DNA of 64,000 nt from Pyrenula massariospora (taxonomy: Eukaryota > Ascomycota > Eurotiomycetes > Pyrenulales > Pyrenulaceae): contig JAGFMI010000002.1 of assembly GCA_021030905.1 (NCBI GenBank), positions 372,001 through 436,000 on the forward strand, given 5' to 3'. The position numbers and the translations under genes were made by a program. The number at the start of each line of letters is the position of its first letter. The first letter of the stretch is position 1. This document shows, piece by piece, positions 34,806 through 45,602 of the stretch. The notes under the pieces were generated by a model, which was not told the origin of the DNA, did not search any database, and saw only the letters and a program-made list of their open reading frames with translations.

Positions 34806-36009
34806 ATGGATGTCGACGAAGGGATTTCAATTTCCGCCGATTCCGCCAGCAGCGAGACAGACTCAGCTTACGGCGAAGAGCAAGTGTCCATCACGGCGAC
34901 GCTGACCTCGAGCATCTTAGACTATAGATACGAAAATGGCCGACGTTATAACGCTTTCAGGGCAGGCGAATACTGGTACGTTGGGTGCTGTGTGTATCTC
35001 AAATTTTCACGTCATTGGTCAATTATATCTTTGCCTCTAGCTAGGCGCTAATGATCTGTTCCCTTTGCAGGGCCCCTAACGATGAAGTCGCGCAAGAACA
35101 TATGGATATCAATCACCATTTGTTTCTAATGACACTGAGTGGCGAACTTCACCTTGCTCCAATTACCCCCTCTCCGCATCGCATCTTGGATATAGGAACT
35201 GGCAACGGGCTGTGGGCTATCGACATGGGTGATAAGTATCCCTCAGCATCTGTAATTGGAAATGACCTCTCACCCATTCAACCCCGCGCTGTCCCGCCAA
35301 ATGTGCAATTCGAAGTTGATGACTTTTGTGACGAATGGACCTATACCCCAGAGACTTTCGATTTTATTCACGCTCGGAGTCTCTTTGGATGTGTTGCCGA
35401 CTATCCAAAACTCTACTCTCAAGTTATGAAGACGCTGAAACCAAGCGGCTACTACGAGCAGATCGAGATTGATGTAGTCCCAAAATCCGAAGATGGCTCG
35501 ATCGTTGGAACCGCCTTCGAGGACTGGGGTGCGAATACAATTAAAGCTGCAGAGGGTTTTGAGAAACCTATGTGGGTTGTCAATTACATAAAACAGCATT
35601 TCATCGATGCTGGCTTCTCAGACGTGACCGAAAAGCGGTACAAATGGCCTATAGGTGGATGGGCCAGGGATCCCAAGATAAAAGAGATAGGGCGATTCAA
35701 TGGTGCTGCGTGGGACTTAGGGTGCGAAGGGTGGATCATGTTTTTATTTACCAAATACCTTGGAGTGAGTCAAGAGCACATTCTTCAATTTACTCCGCCT
35801 TGCTGCCTCGATTTCCAGAATCTCTCTGACTATTATCAATGTCATAGTGGTCCAAAGAACAAGTCCTCGAATACTGCACTAGGATTCGAAAGGCAATGAG
35901 GGACCGTAGTGTACACGCCTACCAAGAAATGTTAGCTGTCAGATGTCCGGGCCAAGATTTCGCATTAACGTGCTACAGAACTTTTGTCTATGGACGAAAG
36001 CCTGGATGA
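34806..36009 (+). CDS. LaeA-like SAM-dependent methyltransferase
   Basis: Three exons: 34806-34975, 35071-35764, 35848-36009; 341 aa. An acidic N-terminus (DEGISISADSASSETDSAYGEE) leads to the family block around RRYNAFRAGEYW joined to APNDEVAQEHMDINHH. SAM motif I is ILDIGTGNGLWAID, followed by NVQFEVDD and FDFIHARSLFG, and the C-terminus extends past the second intron to the stop at 36009. It is a class-I Rossmann methyltransferase of the large fungal LaeA/TAM-like group. Most members have unknown substrates, and this one is not shown to be the global regulator LaeA itself. The neighbour downstream is the Ayg1-like hydrolase, so it could be a tailoring enzyme. Confidence 0.88.
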
Positions 36010-36535
36010 GGCTGACTTCTCAGCCCACTTCTCCAATTCGTCCATGCAAATATGGCTATGAGCGCATGTCTTATCCTGGTCAGGTTCCAGGGTTCTCCAG
36101 GGACAAACGTTGAGATCAACCTTCGATTATGGACTTCTCGTCTCTGGAGAGAACTCAAGCGATCTGGTTCTTGTCTCTGCGCAGGCAAACAGCAGAAGAA
36201 TTGCTGTACGAAGTGCCAACAACGCTTTACTCCTTGATGTATGCTTGGCCATTAACCTTTGATAGGGGTAAACCGACCCTTGGCCTTCCGAATTCCGAAG
36301 TGGGGGCGGTGCGGAGCGGACCTTCACGAGGATGGCCTCGACACCTTTCCGTAGCGCATCACCAAGTCCGCAACTGTTTGCTATGGGACAGACCCTCCGG
36401 ATGTCGTTGTGAGACCAGGTGAGCTTCAAATGTCTTTTGGATCCGGTGCTTCCTTCTCCGCGCGAGCTTCTTACCTCGCCGTCCGATTGCAACTTTCTGT
36501 TCGCTTGTTGCTATCATTTCTATCCTACATCCAAT
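36010..36535. other. intergenic, promoter of Ayg1-like gene
   Basis: 526 bp between tandem genes; frames here are antisense or out of frame with no family match. Confidence 0.4.
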
Positions 36536-38134
36536 ATGGGGATGACTGGGCTTGTCAATGGCTCTGCCGATGCTAATAATTATTACATTAAAAGGAACGG
36601 AAATATCCACACGACTGCACCGCATCATGCTTCTTTCAAGGCTCTCTGGGAGACCAAATGGCAGAAGCCGGTGCGTGACTGGCTTCTCCTTGCTGTATTC
36701 TCGAGTCATTAAACAAGCTTTGATAGTGCTCTATGGGTGTATACCCATTCATGTTCGGATGTACCAAAGACTTCCAACCAGTGGTCGATAAGCTAATCGA
36801 GGTATGATCCGCTTTTCTCTCCAGCCGTTAAGACGATGACAGTTAATTCCTAACCCTGCCTTAGAAAAATATGGGCGAACCATATGACTGGGATGCATAC
36901 GCTTCAACGTTCTTCCCGCAAGCCGAATCCCTCGTCTCACAAGCCGAGTTGGCAGAAAAGTCAGGAGAAAAAGAGAAAGCTTCAGAGCTATTTCTGTACG
37001 CTCATCTTCCAAGTTGCTGTCTCCTCTTTGTTCACACAACAGCTTGACGCTTACACCCATCTCAGCCGCGCCTCAGCCGTCTACCGTATCGCCAGGTTTC
37101 CAACGCCCCGCTCACCCAAGCAGGTCGCCGCCTGGACCGCTGGTAAAGCTGCCGCCCTCCGCGGCATGTCCCTCCGTTCTCGTGCCGAAGGGGCCATCCA
37201 CGAAGTTAAAATACCTCACACGCACCATATCTCCGGCGAGGGGGAAACGATCCCTGTCTACCACGTCCTCCCTCCGAATGCGAGCAAGGAGAATCCAGTG
37301 CCCTGCGTGATAATCTATACGGGCCTTGACGGGTACCGGACTGAACTCATGATCTGGACCAAAGGGTGGGCAATGCGTGGCATAGCGGTGGTGATCCTCG
37401 AGATTCCTGGGACCGGCGATTCGCCGGCCTTGAAAAGTGACCCAAAGAGTCCAGACAGGCAGAATGATAGTTTGTTAGATTGGGTGGGAAAACAGGAGGC
37501 GATCGATGCAAAGAAAGTGATTGTTTGGGGCTTCTCAACAGGTGGCATGTACGCAATTAGACTTGCTCACACGCATCGAGAAAGATTGCTGGCTGTTGTC
37601 GCTCTGGGTGGTGGATGTCATCATATGTTTGACGAGGAGTGGTTGGACAACGTGAACAAGTTGGAGTATCCATTCGAGTATGCCTATCCCTCTGTCCTTC
37701 AGTATTTGATGATGGACTGACCAAGCGTCTTTCTGTTGCAGTCTGGCCGGCTCGCTGTGCTACAAGTTCGGCTACGGCGACGACATGGCCAAATTTAAGA
37801 AAGAAGCCAAGAAGTTCTCTCTTCTAGAAGACGGAACTCTGGATAGGCCGTGCACAAAGCTCTTCCTCGTCAATGTATGCTTCTCTTCTCACATCCTCTG
37901 AATCTGTTGACATTATGCAAATAGGGTACCGACGACGAAATTTTTCCAATCGATGACTATTACCTCGCGCTCGAGCATGGCGACCCAAAGGAGGCACGCT
38001 TCATGAAAGGCATCAAGCACATGGGCGAGCCGGAGTCGTTCATGGTGATCTTGAAGTGGATTTATGCGCTGTTGGACATCAAGGCCGACCCTGTCGAGCA
38101 GATGAGGACAATTCCCTTTCAGCCGAAATTTTGA
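36536..38134 (+). CDS. ayg1: Ayg1-like alpha/beta hydrolase (polyketide chain shortening)
   Basis: Six exons: 36536-36670, 36727-36801, 36865-36995, 37066-37677, 37742-37874, 37925-38134; 431 aa. Landmarks match Aspergillus Ayg1 along the whole length: FKALWETKW, CSMGVYPFMFG, FQPVVDKLIEKN, LRASAVYRIARFP, IPGTGDSP, the nucleophile Ser271 in WGFSTGG, EYPFDLAG, NGTDDEIFPIDD with the acid residue, and IKHMG with the His. Ayg1 removes a two-carbon unit from the heptaketide naphthopyrone made by PksP to yield T4HN for melanin. Here the catalytic set is intact. The NR-PKS is about 19 kb away, so cooperation is plausible but unproven. It could also belong to another PKS elsewhere, as family members occur singly. 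Confidence 0.9.
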
Positions 38135-38418
38135 CTCCTTGAATGAAGGCTTCAGAAGTGTAGTGATGCGTCCGTGTAGATCATTGAATGAGGCTCTTAC
38201 TAAGATCAACTAAATTCGAGGAATTTTCAAAGTCGTGGTTTGAGTGGCTGTTGGGTCGACTCCAAAGCACGTAAGGGGCGGAAGCCGTTCCACTCCGCCC
38301 CGCCCCTACCTACTCCAGCGGATTTTTAAAGCTCTGCTAGGTTTCAAGTGCGGGAAATCTGTCCCTCGCAACCGTATCCGGCTTGTGTTACAACCCCTCG
38401 CCCATTTTTGATGGTCTG
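38135..38418. other. convergent spacer with GC hairpin
   Basis: This spacer lies between the Ayg1-like and ACC-deaminase-like genes. It contains a perfect 8-bp inverted repeat, GGGGCGGA (38275-38282) and TCCGCCCC (38294-38301), likely part of the transcript ends. Confidence 0.4.
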
Positions 38419-39498
38419 TCATGCCTCGACACCGGGATAGGCTGGTAGCACCATCTGTCCACCCGTATGCAAGAACAGCACATTGCCCTCGACTTCTCCT
38501 GTCCTGACAGCTGCCATAGTCGCTGCAATAGCTTTTCCAGTATAGACAGGATCCGTCGCAATGCCTTCAAGCCGCGCAAAATCTTGAACAGCCTCCTTCG
38601 TCCGTTCGTCGAGAATGCCGTATCCTTCTCCGGACCATCTGCCATCGACGTTGACATCTTCCAATGTCGGAAGCTCCATCTCTTCTAGGCCAAGCAGTTT
38701 TCCTGTGCTTCTGGCAATGCCCAAGACAAGTTCTCGTGGTTGTACCGGGTCTCGGGGCGTTGTGTCGACTCCAATGACCTTCCTGGACCGGAAAGTCTCA
38801 CCTTTGGCCTTTTGTTGTTTCTCCAACAATTTCAGCCCTGCCACGATCCCGCCGAGCGTACTCCCGCTGTTGCACGCCACAAAGACGGCATCAAAGACCC
38901 CACTCCCAGGCAGCTTCAACATCCCTTCCTGCGCGGCCATCTCAAACACCCACTTCGCATACCCCACCCCGCCCATCGGATCCATACTCGCCCCACTCGG
39001 AATAAAATACCCCTCCCCACCCTTCCCCCCCACCTCCTCCAAAACCCCCTCCCTCACCCCTTCCGCCGCATAGTCCTCCACAACCCTCACCTCCGCCCCA
39101 AACAGCCTCTCAACCTGCACGTTCCCCAGCCCCCGGTACTCGGCCGTCGCGATCCCCGTCCGGTCGCTGAGGAGCAGGATGCACTTCAGGCACAGCTTGG
39201 CGGCGGCGGCGGCGACCTGGCGCGTGTGGTTGGACTGGATGCCGCCGACGGTGATGAGGGTGTCGCAGCCGGCGGCGAGGGCGGGCGGGAGGACGTACTC
39301 GAGTTTGCGGGTTTTGGAGCCGCCGGGGAAGAGGGGGGTGGTGAGGTAGTCGGGGAAGAGGTGGAGGGTTGTTGATGGGGAGGGTGGAGATAGGGAGCGG
39401 GTCAGGGAGGGGAGGGGGATGATGGGGGGTGGGGTTGGGGTGAGGAGGGGGGTTTGGGGGAGGGAGGTGATGGCTGGAGGGTAGGGAGAGAAGGACAT
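38419..39498 (-). CDS. PLP-dependent ACC deaminase / D-cysteine desulfhydrase-like enzyme
   Basis: Single exon, 359 aa from ATG 39498 (the open frame extends upstream, but that part is non-conserved). Tryptophan-synthase-beta fold type II: the PLP lysine is Lys62 in GGSKTRKLEYV, with the substrate/PLP loop GGIQSNHTRQVAA, FIPSGASM, VACNSGSTLGG and the C-terminal FLHTGG. Motifs match the ACC deaminase family, but distinguishing the ACC-opening enzyme from D-cysteine desulfhydrase needs specific residues I cannot align. The proline-rich N-terminus (TPTPPPIIPLP) is longer than in bacterial enzymes. GC content of this gene is higher than its neighbours', with long C-rich runs at 39000-39070. Confidence 0.88.
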   Translation of the reverse strand: MSFSPYPPAITSLPQTPLLTPTPPPIIPLPSLTRSLSPPSPSTTLHLFPDYLTTPLFPGGSKTRKLEYVLPPALAAGCDTLITVGGIQSNHTRQVAAAAAKLCLKCILLLSDRTGIATAEYRGLGNVQVERLFGAEVRVVEDYAAEGVREGVLEEVGGKGGEGYFIPSGASMDPMGGVGYAKWVFEMAAQEGMLKLPGSGVFDAVFVACNSGSTLGGIVAGLKLLEKQQKAKGETFRSRKVIGVDTTPRDPVQPRELVLGIARSTGKLLGLEEMELPTLEDVNVDGRWSGEGYGILDERTKEAVQDFARLEGIATDPVYTGKAIAATMAAVRTGEVEGNVLFLHTGGQMVLPAYPGVEA

Positions 39499-40444
39499 TA
39501 TGAGAGGTTTGAAGGACGATACAGTAATATCCAACCAAGTGAAGTGGTCGATACACTCGATTTGGTTTCTCTCAAGGGGCAAGCGGCTCTTTCTTATTTC
39601 GCATGTAGACAAGTCGCAGCTGAGGTTTATGCTTATTCATCAAGGGTCTTTTGGATTGTCGACATCATAACAGCCTGCTCCGACGGCACGTCATGGCTTC
39701 CTCTTTGACCGGCTGGACATTCGTACTTCAAGAACGTCTCTGGATCCGGTAGTCAATTGTTGATGGTGCGATCGATTGGGATACATGTGCGGTTGGTTCC
39801 TGCTGAAGGCTAAAAATGTAGACACTACGAAGCGTATAGACCGAGGACGAGCGGCTTCACTGTGTGAGGACAGGCAGCATTCTAGGCTAGCAATGGCAAT
39901 TACTACTCTGTGATGCAAGAAGCATTGCTCGTGAAAATGTCTGTCGTAGACTATTTCCGAATAGGGCGTTTAGGGCGCTTAGTCCCATGTCTTACTCGAA
40001 CTTTTTGATTTGGGCACTCACAGTTTAAGTGCCTCAAGCCCCCTTCCGACGATCACACGGCGCCCAAATCTGAATTGTACTGAGCCACGACCTCTCAGAT
40101 ACAACGTGAGTCCGCTTTCGACAAGGGCTGGTTAGGAAGGTGAGAATTTACTCCACCATGGTTGCGTCATGGGTAAGGCGGGGGATGGAGGCCTTACGCT
40201 CTTATCGTAGGGCTTCATGACAGTCTCTGGGCATGCTGTCCCACAGACTCTTCGCCGCTTGTTGGGGTCTCAATCACTCAAGTTGTCTCCATCTCGAAAA
40301 GGAGTGAAATCGGAGACGGTCGTAATTACACACAACTTAAGACCTCATCTACGAAATCGTTGATTCTGGTGAAGGGACATAGATTTTTCGACTTCGATAT
40401 CCTACTGTATCCCGCTCCTACTGGAACAGCAGAAGAACGGAAAC
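39499..40444. promoter_or_regulatory. divergent promoter region, PLP enzyme / alpha-beta hydrolase
   Basis: 946 bp between two divergent starts without a gene. No repeat or specific element was recognised. Confidence 0.4.
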
Positions 40445-41503
40445 ATGGGAGATAAGATCGATAGCTCCGGTATTGAGTATTACACTATTTCTTCCTTCAA
40501 ATTCACGTCTGGCCTTACACTCCCAAATGTCAAGGTCGCCTATAGACAACTCAATCCCACCGGTACCAAAGTTGCATTGATACCTACATGTTACGGAGGA
40601 TTCATAAACCATACGCACTCCTTTACTGAGCCTACGCGCCTTGGCACCAAGGGGGCGCTCTCCTCATGGCGAATAGTCCTCGTTGCCATGTTCGGCAACG
40701 GCGAGTCTGAATCACCATCCACACGATCGGATTTTCCCAAGGAGATTGTCTACGAGGATGTTGTCCATGGTCAGCACGCTCTGCTGACAGAACACCTCGG
40801 TATCAAGCACCTCGATGCCGTGATAGGATTCAGCATGGGAGGCCAACAGGCGTACTACTGGTCAGTGATGTATCCAGAATTTGTGTCCGCCGCAATTCCT
40901 ATCTGCAGTAGTGCAAGAACGTCGCCGCACAATATCGCCTTCTTAGAGGGGCCGATAGCTGCGCTGACGCAGAGCACGGACTATGCAGATGGCGAATATA
41001 AAACGAGAGGCATCGTCCCGCGACGCGGCCTTGTGGGGTTTGGGAGAGCGTATGCTGCGTGGCTGACAAGCGCAGAATGGTACAGGAAGGAGCTGTGGAA
41101 GGAAATGATGGGTAAACAGGACGCCACGTTGGAGGACTGGATCAGAACATTCTCGGAAGGGAATCTGCTATGGGATGCAGAGGACCATTTGTGCCTGGCA
41201 AGGATGTGGCAGAACGGAAACGTTGGTAATATCGACGGGAAGAAAGGAGACTGGAGGCAAGTTTTGAAGGATGTGGTGAAGGCAAGGGTACTGGTCATGC
41301 CCTGTACAACTGATCAATATTTCCGCGTCGAGGACGGAGAGGAGGAAGCCAAAGCTTTAGGCAAGAAGGGGCTATTTGCGCCCATTGAGAGCTGTTGGGG
41401 GCATGCCGCAGGTGGAGGGCAGAGTTCCAAAGAAGATGACGAATTCATGAACAATAAAGTTGCTGAATTTTTGAACAGCAGCGAACCTGGAGGATCAACG
41501 TGA
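40445..41503 (+). CDS. alpha/beta hydrolase, homoserine acetyltransferase (MET2)-like
   Basis: Single-exon 352-aa protein. The N-terminus FKFTSGLTLPNVKVAYRQLNP and the ALIPTCYGG oxyanion region resemble MetX/MET2-type folds. The nucleophile Ser is in GFSMGGQQAYYW, an acidic residue is in PCTTDQYF, and the His is in CWGHAAGGG. It lacks the full length of true Met2 (about 500 aa) and is more like the shorter acyltransferase-like hydrolases. These occur widely in fungal accessory loci. Reaction unknown. It ends just before oxa1 (266 bp). Confidence 0.85.
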   Translation: MGDKIDSSGIEYYTISSFKFTSGLTLPNVKVAYRQLNPTGTKVALIPTCYGGFINHTHSFTEPTRLGTKGALSSWRIVLVAMFGNGESESPSTRSDFPKEIVYEDVVHGQHALLTEHLGIKHLDAVIGFSMGGQQAYYWSVMYPEFVSAAIPICSSARTSPHNIAFLEGPIAALTQSTDYADGEYKTRGIVPRRGLVGFGRAYAAWLTSAEWYRKELWKEMMGKQDATLEDWIRTFSEGNLLWDAEDHLCLARMWQNGNVGNIDGKKGDWRQVLKDVVKARVLVMPCTTDQYFRVEDGEEEAKALGKKGLFAPIESCWGHAAGGGQSSKEDDEFMNNKVAEFLNSSEPGGST

Positions 41504-41769
41504 GAAGGGCGAAAAGCATATACCTAGCGTATGCCGTCAAAACAAGACATTCTTACAGAAGATTTTGCCAGCTGGGCTGTTGCTCCTTTTCCGATGCGAG
41601 TGTCTTTACAGGACTTGTTTGTGTTCTATACTGCGGTAAACCGACTCCGCAAGCTTGGCGTTGACTCGGCATACCTGCCTCTGCCAAAGCAATTCCTTTA
41701 AAAGTTTCGCGATTGAATCGGCGCTCGAGCTGGCCGTTAGTCAACTTGGTATCGCTCCGCGCGTTTATC

Positions 41770-43425
41770 ATGTTATGCTCACGGATAACTAGATGGTCCG
41801 GGGCTGGAATTAGCAACGGTCGCCAGAGGCTGGGCCCCACCAGTCTGCATACTAGAACTGTAAGCTCTCCAGCTTGTCCTTTTAAGATCGCCTAACCAGA
41901 CACAGTTTTGTTCAGCAGGCCTACCCTTAGATCTTGCGAGAAATCCCGTAAAACCCTCCTTGAGAAACCCGTCCTTTCACACCTCATACTTTGTTTTCCG
42001 ATCTCATGCGCCCTCTGCTCTCTCCGTCCCACCCCGCTTTGCCTCAACCCAATCCGCCAGACCGATCGGGGCGCTGTCCGAGGAGGCTTCCACTTCAGCC
42101 TCAGATTCTTTCCCAGATGCTCCTTCTTTAGAAGCTTATCTATCAGAGGCTCCACAGTCGTCCGATATTGTCGCAACTAGCGGTATACCTGACGGTTCGT
42201 TTGGCTATTTGGCCAACCTTGGCCTTGAGTACGGCTATGGGCCGACACTTGCAATGCAATCTGCGCTGGAGGCGGTCCATGTCTGGTCCGGATTTTCCTG
42301 GTTCGGAAGCGCGATGGTTCTCGCTGTGGCCACCCGTATGATTTTGTTTCCTCTTCTATGGCAGGCACAAGACTCCGTAGGGCGTTTAGCCCCAGTTCGC
42401 CCTCAAGTTAAGATTTTGACGGATCAGATGAAGGAGGCGATCCAGAATCAAGACGCGCCTAAAATGGCGCAGCTCAAGCGCCAGCAGAAACAATTATATG
42501 CACACATTGGTGCCAGCCCATGGAGCCCAATGAAACCAATACTTGCCCAAGCAGTTGTTGGTATCGGGGTGTGGAGATCGCTCCGTGGCATGGCCGACCT
42601 TCCGGTTCCGGCTTTGAAAGAAGAGTCTTTCCTCTGGCTCACTGATCTCACGACAAAAGATCCGTATTTCATGCTACCCGTACTCACGGGTGTAATCATG
42701 TATTTCAATTTAAAGGTATCTAGTTTCCTGCGTCATGCTTTGTCATCCACCCCTTAAAAATCAGCCTTTCTCTCATCAGATTGAAGTCTGGGCTAATCAC
42801 CATTCTCTAGAGCGGCGCCGAAGGAGGTGGCGGTCCTAACAGTAACCCCATGGGTACGGAAACAATGAAGGGTTTCCAAATTATCCTGCCTCTCATGTCC
42901 GTGGCCTTCATATCAATGCAGCCAGGTATCATTCAAACTAACTTTCTCGTCACCTCGACTTTAATGGGTTTAATTGGTGCCGTTCTCCGTAATCCTCGTA
43001 TCCGCTCCGCCCTTGCACTACCCCCACTAAACCGGCCGCCCCTCGACGACGGCAACACGTTGAACTTAGTCGAGCACCTCACACCCACTCAGACCGACAA
43101 CAACTCAGCACCAACGTATGTCTACGACAAGTCTGCAGCAGCAGCCGCACACAAAGCGGGAGCAAGACAAGCCAGAGCCGCAGCCGAAGCAGCTGAATTT
43201 GGCGACGATACGAGCGAGGACAAGAATTTCCTCGACCGGGCGATGCGCGGCGTGAAGCGGGCATTTTGGCGACTCAAGAATAACTCCTCGTATCTAAAGG
43301 CGCAGAAGGAGCTTGATCAGAGGAGGCATTCCGCCCAAGCACAGGACAGAAAGGATAGAGAGCGGGCGTATGAGGAGAGAAGGAGATTGAGGGAGAAGGA
43401 GAGGATCAGAAGCTTGAGGCGGTAG
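41770..43425 (+). CDS. oxa1: mitochondrial inner-membrane insertase Oxa1
   Basis: Three exons: 41770-41859, 41906-42715, 42811-43425; 504 aa. Exon 1 encodes a basic, serine-rich presequence (MLCSRITRWSGAG), joined in phase over a 46-nt intron. The YidC/Oxa1 fold follows: GSAMVLAVATRMILFPLLWQ, the helix LKRQQKQLYAHIGASP, WRSLRGMADLPVPAL, WLTDLTTKDPYFMLPVLTGVIMY, and MKGFQIILPLMSVAF across the last intron. The C-terminus is a long charged coiled-coil tail (AAAAHKAGARQARAAAEAAEF to the RRLREKERIRSLRR end) that in Oxa1 binds mitochondrial ribosomes. It inserts Cox2 and other mitochondrial translation products. The first-exon start is inferred from the splice and the presequence. Confidence 0.93.
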
Positions 43426-43547
43426 AGGACGATAGTAGACAGAGCAGGGCGGTCGAGTACGAAGCATGTTATTACGCTGTACATTAATGGCATTAACAAA
43501 GTTCTATCCTAGTCCTGTATAGGTCTAAGGTCTACAATGATGGCGTT

Positions 43548-44719
43548 CTAGAGTCGTGCCCTTTCTACTCTTCTCCCAGTCTCGTCAAAGAAGATCTTTT
43601 CCCCCGTATTCAAGCTTTCTTGCAACGCGCATCCGATCTCAACTGCCTGCACGGCGCCGCTTAGCTTGAACGGCAGCTTTGTGTTGTCCAAACATGCCGC
43701 CGTGAACTCGTTTGCCTCTGTCACAAAGGCCTGTTCAAATCGGCCATAGTAATCAGTCGGAATCTCTCTTCGGATCCCGGCCTTTTCTGACATTTCGACC
43801 AACGAACTCATCGGATTAGCATTCACCGAAAGCTTCCCCTCCGTCCCAATAATCTCCGTCATGTCATGCTGCCCAGCAGCCATCATCCTCGACGAGTAAA
43901 AATACGCCACCTTGCCTCCCCAAAACTCCACAATCCCAACCCCATTATCCACATCCTTGTGCCTCTTCAGCCCGGGCTGCACAGCGCACACCCCCACCGC
44001 AACAACACTCTTCACCACCGAGTCCTGCCCGAAAAACCACAGGGCGAGATCAATGTCGTGGATGTTGCAGTCGACGAAGATGCCGCCGGAGAACTGGGCG
44101 TAGGCGACGAAGAAGCCGGAGGGGTCGAGCTTGTCGCAGGTCTGGGAGCGGAGGATGGAGGGGCGGCCGATGGCGCCGCCGTCCATGCGCTCCCAGGCGT
44201 CGCGGTAGGAGGCGTCGAAGCGCCGGCTGAAGCCGCAGAGGACTTTGAGGTGGGGTTTTGATGCGGCGGCGGCGACGACGCGGCGGGACTATTTTACTTG
44301 CGCGCCCGGGTCAGCGGTTCTCTTAAGCCCCTCCTCCGTGTAAAGGTATGCCGTGCATGGTTGTGAGTAGGGATTGAGGCGGGGGGTCGTACAATTTCCA
44401 CAGAAGTACTCAGCGGCTTCTCGCATAGAACGTGTTTGTCCGCGGTCATTGCCTTGATAGCCTGGTCTGCGTGGACGGTTGTTACAGTCGCGATGACGAC
44501 TGCCTCGAGCCCTGGGTGCGCGAGCATCGCGTCGTAGTCGTCGTACAGTTTCGTCCCGCCGGGCTCGAGGTGTGTTCGTCCCCAGATGAGCTCCGCTGGG
44601 TCGGGAGTGAAGGCGGCCACGAGCTCGGCGCGAGGGGTGCGGTTTGCGAAATGGAGAGCGTGGCGGGAGCCCATACGACCAAGGCCGGAGATGGCGACTT
44701 GAAGCTTTCTTTGAACCAT
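43548..44719 (-). CDS. Gfo/Idh/MocA-family NAD(P)-dependent oxidoreductase
   Basis: Two exons, 44719-44393 and 44288-43548, joined in phase 0; 355 aa. The N-terminal Rossmann motif is VAISGLGRMGSRHA. The conserved lysine motif CEKPLSTS follows VVIATVTTVHADQA. The C-terminal alpha/beta domain has IFVDCNIHDIDLALWFFG (the HDID motif) and a TEIIGTEGKL block, as in inositol 2-dehydrogenases and related sugar dehydrogenases. Substrate unknown. The intron is about 104 nt. Genes of this family are often scattered metabolic genes. Convergent with oxa1 with only 122 bp between. Confidence 0.9.
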
Positions 44720-45602
44720 TTTCTTTATCTGTCTGAATTTGGAGCTGTAATGGTGGCGAAAAATTTGATGTGTAGAAAGATAAAAGTACGGGTTGATGTT
44801 TGGGGGCGTGTGCCGGTGTAGAGAAAAGTTATCGCTATTGCACTTACCGCACAGCCTACCAGCGGGTCTTCATATCTAGTGATGTACCTACCTAAAGATA
44901 GATTTACGTTTCGCCGACTGCTTTAATCTGCGCTGAAAGGGTCATTTCTCCCCTCTGGAAGTCACATTGGTAAGCTTCGAAGCTTGGCGATGTTCCTTGC
45001 GATCCATTCCATAGGGGCTTTTTTTTAGGGAATTTTGAATCTTAGCCTCGAATTGGTGTCGTAGAAACATTGTTCTACCAATCTGAAAGTCGTACCTTGG
45101 GGCAAAGGATATTCAGTGTTGAGAGAGCAAGGAGTGTTGCTGGAGGCTGTCCTAGGATTCTCCTTCGGAATTTCTCCAGGCGGGGGTTGCAGAAAAATTA
45201 CCCTTATCTAGCCTATGCTTTCTACATCCGGAAAAGCCCGCCGAGAGTTGCTCTATCGAGTGCAGCCTGTAGGCAGAGCAGGAAGGGTGTGAATATGGAT
45301 CTCTTTGATTCCTCTCGCTATCTCTACGATTTCTGTAGTACTCTGTGTTCACGAGAGGACGGGGATGGCACGGCTGTCGGAAGTCGGATGAGAGGAGGTA
45401 AGGACGGCATCGGGGGAAAGGAAGGTGGATGATCGAGTGGATCGAATGAAGTAGAGGAAGAAATGGCAGGAAATTGTCTGGGGCTAGAATGCTGATGATT
45501 TTTGTTCCATCTATCTCTGGGCTTCTGGTGTCCTTAATGTTAATTACCAGTGCACTTAAGCTACTCCTTCCACTAAAGCAGTAAGATCTTGTAATTGAGT
45601 GC
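44720..45602. other. intergenic, no gene
   Basis: 883 bp between the oxidoreductase start and the 3' end of taf11. A plus-strand frame at 45070-45432 starts at TTG and has no recognisable content. Confidence 0.4.

Noticed and set aside
38275-38301. GC hairpin as a possible mobile-element end
   Set aside because: Only 8 bp, no second copy or flanking duplication; better seen as part of transcript ends.
38740-39375. 211-codon frame antisense to the ACC-deaminase-like gene
   Set aside because: A shadow of a GC-rich coding region; its composition mirrors the real gene in reverse.
45070-45432. 120-codon frame between the oxidoreductase and taf11
   Set aside because: Begins at TTG and has low-complexity Gly/Arg tail only; chance frame likely.
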